Assembly: GCA_041664945.1 (NCBI GenBank)
Contig: JBAYJY010000077.1
Location: forward strand, 1 to 20,165
Direction of reading: 5' to 3'
DNA: 20,165 nt
DNA from: JBAYJY01 sp041664945
GTDB lineage: Bacteria > UBP15 > UBA6099
Shown piece after piece: positions 15,720 through 20,165 of the stretch (positions are counted from its first letter, which is position 1; the number at the start of each line of letters is the position of its first letter). The notes below the pieces were generated by a model. That model did no database searches, had not been told where the DNA came from, and saw only the letters and a list, made by a program, of their open reading frames with translations. Position numbers and translations under genes: made by a program.

Positions 15720-15908
15720 TAAGACTATATTTCAGATTTTATTATAACGGGGCAGGTTTTCGCTTTGCCATGCGGCGCGCGCGCGTGATTTTCACGTGGA
15801 CATAACCTGAACTTTCTGTTATTGTACTATGCGAATCGATTCCTCACCGGGCAGGCATCTCTGCGATTCCGAAGCGTGTTACGCAAAAAACTCTGACGAG
15901 GTGCAGCA
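15720..15908 (+). other. Intergenic region with a small hairpin and palindrome
   Basis: This 189-base spacer has no coding sequence that I can support. It holds an alternating G/C run (about 15774-15785) and directly after it a 7-bp stem with a 3-base loop (15782-15798, one G-U pair, no U-tract). A 10-base palindrome GAATCGATTC is at 15833-15842, with part of it (CGATTC) repeated about 30 bases later. TACTAT could be a -10 without a clear -35. GAGGTG (15898-15903) is the SD of the acyl-CoA dehydrogenase gene. Confidence 0.4.
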
Positions 15909-17054
15909 ATGGAACGAAAGCTTTTTTCCGAAGAGCACAATATTTTCCGCGACGGATTCAAGAAATTTCTTGAAAGAGAAATAAAACCGCATCACGAGCA
16001 GTGGGAAAAAGACGGAATTGTCTCTCGCGAAGCTTGGCTAAAAGCGGGCGAGCAGGGATTTCTCTGCCCTTGGGCTGACGAGGAATACGGCGGCTACAAT
16101 GCGGATTTTCTTTATTCGGTCATCATGTCCGAAGAGTGCGTTCAGGCGCGCGTGTCCGGCTACATGATCGGGTTGCACAACGATGTTGTCGTTCCATACA
16201 TCGGCTCGTTCGCGAACGCCGAACAGAAGAAACGCTGGCTTCCGAAACTCGTGACGGGCGAACATATCAGCGCGGTGGCGATGACCGAGCCTGGCGCGGG
16301 GTCCGACCTCGCGGCGATCAGCACGACCGCGATCAAGGACGGCGACGACTACATCGTCAACGGCGCGAAGACGTTTATTTCGAACGGACTTTTGTCCGAT
16401 ATCATTGTGACTGCCGTGAAAACCGACCCGAAGGCGAAGCCGGCGCACATGGGGATATCGCTGATAGTGATCGAGGCGACGACGCCGGGGTTCCAGCGCG
16501 GCCGCAGGCTCGAAAAGATGGGCATGCACGCGCAGGACACCGCCGAAATGTCTTTCGAGGATTGCCGCGTGCCGCGCGCCAACCTTCTCGGCGACGAGGG
16601 AATGGGTTTCATATATCTTATGCAGAAGCTTCAGCAGGAGCGGCTCGTGTGCGCGATCGCCGCGCAGGCCGCCGCTGAAATGATTCTCAAGGACGCGATA
16701 AAATATACGAAGGAGCGCTCGGCGTTCGGGCGCACTATCTCCAAGTTCCAGAACACGCGTTTCAAACTCGCGGAAATGGCGACGGAGGTCGAGATCGGCC
16801 GCTCGTTTGTCGACCGCCTGATTCAGGATCACATGCTCAAGAAGGATGTCGTGACCGAAACCTGCATGGCGAAATGGTGGACGACCGAGATGCTGAAGCG
16901 CACCGCGGATCAGGCCCTCCAATTCTACGGCGGCTACGGTTACATGACCGAATATCCGATATGCAAGGACTACATGGACGTTCGCGTGCAGACGATCTAC
17001 GCCGGCACAACGGAGATAATGAAGGAAGTTATCGGCCGCCGCATGGGTCTTTGA
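15909..17054 (+). CDS. Acyl-CoA dehydrogenase (long-chain/isovaleryl-type active site)
   Basis: A 381-residue FAD-dependent acyl-CoA dehydrogenase, which makes trans-2-enoyl-CoA and passes electrons to ETF. Family signatures are AVAMTEPGAGSDLAAI (ACAD signature 1), YIVNGAKTFISNG, ERSAFGRTISKFQNTRFKLAEM and QFYGGYGYMTEYP. The usual C-terminal catalytic Glu (IYEGT in medium- and short-chain enzymes) is Ala365 here (IYAGTTEIM). Glu244 in LQQERL sits where long-chain and isovaleryl-CoA dehydrogenases have their base, so it is probably active with a relocated base. GAGGTG (15898-15903) is the SD. It lies downstream of the FadH-like reductase and the binding protein; no ETF or thiolase genes are visible. 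Chain-length specificity cannot be read from sequence. Confidence 0.93.
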   Translation: MERKLFSEEHNIFRDGFKKFLEREIKPHHEQWEKDGIVSREAWLKAGEQGFLCPWADEEYGGYNADFLYSVIMSEECVQARVSGYMIGLHNDVVVPYIGSFANAEQKKRWLPKLVTGEHISAVAMTEPGAGSDLAAISTTAIKDGDDYIVNGAKTFISNGLLSDIIVTAVKTDPKAKPAHMGISLIVIEATTPGFQRGRRLEKMGMHAQDTAEMSFEDCRVPRANLLGDEGMGFIYLMQKLQQERLVCAIAAQAAAEMILKDAIKYTKERSAFGRTISKFQNTRFKLAEMATEVEIGRSFVDRLIQDHMLKKDVVTETCMAKWWTTEMLKRTADQALQFYGGYGYMTEYPICKDYMDVRVQTIYAGTTEIMKEVIGRRMGL

Positions 17055-17106
17055 TGGCATCGGGCTTGTAAACCGGTCCTCGTTCACACGCTTCACTCTA
17101 ACCGCT

Positions 17107-17137
17107 GCTTGTTCTCATGCTTTGCGTGAGAGCGGGC
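17107..17137 (+). other. Strong 14-bp hairpin with three-base loop between the acyl-CoA dehydrogenase gene and dnaE
   Basis: The arms GCTTGTTCTCATGC (17107-17120) and GCGTGAGAGCGGGC (17124-17137) pair along all 14 positions around a TTT loop when G-U pairs are allowed (four of them). The wobble pairs work only in plus-strand RNA and would be A-C mismatches in the opposite transcript. No U-tract follows, so it is not a classical intrinsic terminator. It may protect the 3' end of the upstream mRNA or structure the dnaE leader. Confidence 0.55.
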
Positions 17138-17153
17138 GCAATGGTCCGATAAG

Positions 17154-17182
17154 TGGAAAAATGCGGATTCATCTGTTATGCT
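17154..17182 (+). promoter_or_regulatory. Predicted promoter of dnaE
   Basis: TGGAAA (17154-17159), 17 bases, then TATGCT (17177-17182), preceded by TG to form an extended -10 (TGTTATGCT, 17174-17182). Transcription would start near 17189, leaving a leader of only about 20 nt that still contains the AGGGGA SD. The individual boxes match consensus only moderately. Confidence 0.4.
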
Positions 17183-17210
17183 TTCCGAAGTTTAATAGGG
17201 GATTGAATCA

Positions 17211-20165
17211 ATGTCTGAAGATTTCGTACATTTGCATCTGCATACTGAATACAGCCTTCTCGACGGCGCGGCCCGCGTCAGAAAGATTATTGATAAAGCC
17301 ATTGAGTTGAACATGAAGTCGCTCGCCATCACCGACCACGGCAACATGTTCGGGATGGTCAAGTTCTACGACGCAGCGGTGAGCAAGGGCCTCAAGCCGA
17401 TCATAGGCTGCGAGATATACGTCGCTCCCCGGCGTATGAAGGACAAAGAGCATCCGCAGGACACCGACAGATTCCATCTGCTCCTGCTCGCGAAGAACGA
17501 CGCCGGCTACCGCAATCTGATCAAGATCGTGTCTGTCGCGCACACTGAAGGTTTTTATTACAAGCCGCGCGCGGACCGCGAATTGATCGCGGCTCATCAC
17601 GAAGGCCTGATAGCGCTTTCGGCGTGCCTCGGCGGCGAGGTGCCGGCGATGATACGGCGCGGTCAGATTGAGAAGGCGCGCGAGCATGCCATCTGGCACC
17701 GCGACACTTTCGGCGAAGGCAACTACTACTTTGAACTGATGGACCACGGCCTAAAGGATCAGGCCATTGTCAATCACGCGCTGATCGAGATGTCCGCCGA
17801 GCTTTCGATCCCGCTCGTCGCCACAAACGACGTCCACTATATAAATCCTGACGATGCGTTCGTTCAGGATGTCATGATGTGCGTGGAGCAGGGGAAGACG
17901 CTTGAGGACTCGAACAGGCTGAGCTTCGAGTCGAAGGAATTTTATTTCAAGACCGCAAAAGAGATGAGCGAGCTGTTCATCGACAGGCCGGACGCCATAG
18001 CGGCGACGGCAGAGATCGCATCCCGCTGCATGTTCGAGTTGCCTAAAGGCAATATATTCATGCCGGATTTCGATGTGGACGCCGGGAAAACGCCGGACAG
18101 CTATCTCGCGGAATTAGTCACCGAGGGCCTGAAAAAGAAATATCCGGCGGTTAACGACACAATTCAAAAACGTGCGGAGTACGAACTCGGCGTTATAAAG
18201 AAGATGGGCTACTCCGCGTATTTTCTGATAGTGTGGGACCTGATCCGTTTCGCGCGCAGCAACGGAATCGCAGTCGGACCCGGCCGCGGCTCGGTTGCAG
18301 GCAGCATCATCGCGTTTGCGCTCGACATCACGAAAATCGATCCGATCAAATACGATCTGCTGTTCGAAAGGTTCCTGAATCCGGACCGCGTCTCCATGCC
18401 CGACATCGACATGGACTTCGGCGACCGCCGGCGCGACGAGGTCATCAAATACGCGAAATACAAATACGGCGAAGACCGCGTAGCCATGATCGTAACGTTC
18501 AACCGCGAGAAGGCGAAGGCGGCCATCCGTGACGTCGGCCGCGTTCTGGGCATGCCGCTCCCCGTCGTCGACAAGGTCGCGAAGCTCATTCCCTTCATGA
18601 TCCCCGACAAGGAACTGACGCTCGAAAACGCGATAGATCACAACGAAGAACTAAAATATCTCTATGAGAATGATCAGGAGATGAAGCGGCTGCTCGATAT
18701 CTCGATGCAGATCGAGGGTTTGCCGCGCAACGTCGGCAAGCACGCCGCCGGCGTCGTCATCTCGAAGTTCCCGCTCACCGATCAGATTCCGCTCTACAAG
18801 TCGCCCAAGGACGAGGAGCCGATGACTCAGGCCCCGCACGAGGACCTCGAACGCATCGGCCTGATCAAGATGGACTTCCTCGGACTGCGCACGCTCAGCG
18901 TCGTTGAGGACGCAGTCAAATACATCAAGGAACGCACAGGGAAAGACCTCGACCTCGACAGCATTCCGCTCAACGACGAAAAAACCTTCAGACTTTTCTG
19001 CAAAGGCGAAACGGGCGGCATTTTCCAGTTTGAAGGAAACACGATTCGCGGACTCCTGATGCGCTCGCAGCCGTCCTGCCTCGAAGACCTAATCGCGCTC
19101 AACGCGCTCAACCGGCCGGGCCCGCTCGGCGCCGACATGGACGATAAGTACATCGACAACCGAAAAATCAAGCGGGATGACATCATCTACGACCATCCGC
19201 TCCTCAAGCCGATATTGCTGGACACTTTCGGAATCATTCTCTATCAGGAACAGGTAATGCGCATCGCTGAGGTGGCGGCCGGCTTCACGCTCGCCGAAGC
19301 CGACAACCTGCGCCGCGTGATGTCCAAGAAAAAAGCGAAAGAGATGGAGAAGGTAAAGGAACATTTTCTCAAAGGCGCCGCTCCGATTCTGAACGATCAG
19401 AAAATGGCTGACTTCATTTTCTCGCAGGTTGATAAATTCTCAGGTTACGGATTCAATAAAAGTCACAGCGCCGCGTACGCATATCTCGCCTATCAGACTG
19501 GCTACCTCAAGGCGCAATATCCCGTCGAGTTTATGGCTGCGCTGCTCACGAGCTGGCTCGGCGACACCGTGAAAATCGCAATGTATATCGAGGACTGCCG
19601 GCGCATGAATATCAAAGTGCAGCCGCCGACCATAAATTTGGGATACTATATATTCACGCCGGAGGACGAAGGGATTCTGTTCGGGCTCGGCGCGATAAAA
19701 AATGTCGGCGAGGGCGCGGTTGAGGCGATAGTGCGCGAGCGCAAGGAAAACGGCGCCTACAAATCGCTCTACGATTTTTGCCAGCGGATCGACCTGCGGG
19801 CGGTGAACGTCAAGACGATCGAGTCGCTGATCCGCGCCGGGGCGCTGGACTGCCTCGACGGCAACCGCGCGCAGAAGATGGCCGCGATCGACGAGGCGAT
19901 GGACTTGGGCCGCTCGATGCAGAAGGATCGCGAGACCGGCCAGACTCAGCTTTTCGGGTTCTCCGAGCGCACGGATCCGCCGCTCCCGGACATTCCCGAA
20001 TTCGACACAAAGAAACTTCTCGAAGATGAAAAGGAACTCATCGGCCTTTATCTCTCCCACCATCCGCTCGACCCGTACCGCGAATGGATCAGCCAGAAAG
20101 CGGACACAACAGCCGCGGACCTGCTCGAAGCCAATCCGGCCGAGCGCAAACAGGTCTCCATCGCC
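17211..20165 (+). CDS. dnaE: DNA polymerase III alpha subunit, first 985 codons (3' end outside window)
   Basis: Replicative DNA polymerase of the DnaE type. The N-terminal PHP domain (1-about 275) keeps what look like all metal ligands of an active PHP site: His9, His11, Asp18 (HLHTEYSLLDG), His43 (TDHG), Glu68 (GCE), His89, Cys139, and Asp207/His209 (NDVHY). The polymerase catalytic aspartates are Asp398 and Asp400 (MPDIDMDF) and Asp555 (IKMDFLGL), almost the same numbering as E. coli. Other core motifs are VGPGRGSVAGSIIAF, QIEGLPRNVGKHAAGVVIS, LNRPGPLGA, GIILYQEQVM and YGFNKSHSAAYAYLAYQTGYLKAQYP. The helix-hairpin-helix region follows (about 850-900). The C-terminal OB-fold, beta-clamp-binding and tau-binding parts lie outside. 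AGGGGA (17197-17202) supports the ATG. Confidence 0.97.
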   Translation, partial: MSEDFVHLHLHTEYSLLDGAARVRKIIDKAIELNMKSLAITDHGNMFGMVKFYDAAVSKGLKPIIGCEIYVAPRRMKDKEHPQDTDRFHLLLLAKNDAGYRNLIKIVSVAHTEGFYYKPRADRELIAAHHEGLIALSACLGGEVPAMIRRGQIEKAREHAIWHRDTFGEGNYYFELMDHGLKDQAIVNHALIEMSAELSIPLVATNDVHYINPDDAFVQDVMMCVEQGKTLEDSNRLSFESKEFYFKTAKEMSELFIDRPDAIAATAEIASRCMFELPKGNIFMPDFDVDAGKTPDSYLAELVTEGLKKKYPAVNDTIQKRAEYELGVIKKMGYSAYFLIVWDLIRFARSNGIAVGPGRGSVAGSIIAFALDITKIDPIKYDLLFERFLNPDRVSMPDIDMDFGDRRRDEVIKYAKYKYGEDRVAMIVTFNREKAKAAIRDVGRVLGMPLPVVDKVAKLIPFMIPDKELTLENAIDHNEELKYLYENDQEMKRLLDISMQIEGLPRNVGKHAAGVVISKFPLTDQIPLYKSPKDEEPMTQAPHEDLERIGLIKMDFLGLRTLSVVEDAVKYIKERTGKDLDLDSIPLNDEKTFRLFCKGETGGIFQFEGNTIRGLLMRSQPSCLEDLIALNALNRPGPLGADMDDKYIDNRKIKRDDIIYDHPLLKPILLDTFGIILYQEQVMRIAEVAAGFTLAEADNLRRVMSKKKAKEMEKVKEHFLKGAAPILNDQKMADFIFSQVDKFSGYGFNKSHSAAYAYLAYQTGYLKAQYPVEFMAALLTSWLGDTVKIAMYIEDCRRMNIKVQPPTINLGYYIFTPEDEGILFGLGAIKNVGEGAVEAIVRERKENGAYKSLYDFCQRIDLRAVNVKTIESLIRAGALDCLDGNRAQKMAAIDEAMDLGRSMQKDRETGQTQLFGFSERTDPPLPDIPEFDTKKLLEDEKELIGLYLSHHPLDPYREWISQKADTTAADLLEANPAERKQVSIA

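Noticed and set aside
16038..17096. Long open frame on the minus strand opposite the acyl-CoA dehydrogenase gene
   Set aside because: Translation has no recognisable domain and an Arg/His-rich composition typical of antisense frames; the plus-strand gene explains the sequence.
1..20165. CRISPR array, tRNA or rRNA genes, insertion sequence or prophage genes
   Set aside because: No regularly spaced direct repeats, cloverleaf-type or rRNA-like sequence, transposase or phage protein motifs were seen on either strand.

Overview
The window is about 20 kb of gene-dense bacterial chromosome. By eye it has mid-50s percent G+C, short spacers and Shine-Dalgarno start sites. It carries core genes (guaA, queA, alaS, dnaE), a SigB-type sigma factor with its anti-sigma and antagonist proteins, an orphan phosphonate-type binding protein and two fatty-acid or enoate oxidation flavoenzymes. 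This mix fits a free-living heterotroph, possibly of an uncultivated lineage. I cannot assign a phylum from the sequence alone, and nothing points to a plasmid, phage or insertion sequence.

Layout. Bases 1-275 (minus) are the 5' end of guaA, cut just after its amidotransferase cysteine. Bases 276-639 are a divergent spacer holding an imperfect inverted-repeat element whose two arms each overlap an outward-facing -35 box. Bases 640-3555 (plus) encode an exported M3-type metallopeptidase and an NDH-2-like flavoprotein. Bases 3627-12426 (minus) form one nine-gene unidirectional run, read from right to left: anti-sigma antagonist (STAS), anti-sigma factor (RsbW-like), SigB/SigF-type sigma factor, alaS, gamma-carbonic anhydrase, a DUF2905 membrane protein, queA, an (alpha/alpha)6 glycosidase-like protein and a FliB/YkgJ-like cysteine-cluster protein. 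Bases 12697-20165 (plus) encode a FadH-like Fe-S/flavin reductase, a PhnD-like periplasmic binding protein, an acyl-CoA dehydrogenase and the first 985 codons of dnaE.

How the genes work together. RsbV, RsbW and the sigma factor are a partner-switching module. AlaRS, QueA and GuaA are translation and nucleotide housekeeping. The FadH-like reductase and the acyl-CoA dehydrogenase fit oxidation of (unsaturated) acyl-CoAs. NDH-2 would feed NADH electrons to quinone.

The most notable points are: the mirrored promoter/inverted-repeat element; a cluster of four TTG start codons, all on closely coupled genes; an RsbW homologue whose ATP-binding N-box has its Asn displaced by one position; a glycosidase-like protein apparently lacking its catalytic base and paired with a FliB-like protein; and a 14-bp RNA hairpin with four G-U pairs upstream of dnaE. 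I did not find a clearly new multi-gene system. The glycosidase-like/FliB-like pair and the altered RsbW are the best candidates for unknown biology.
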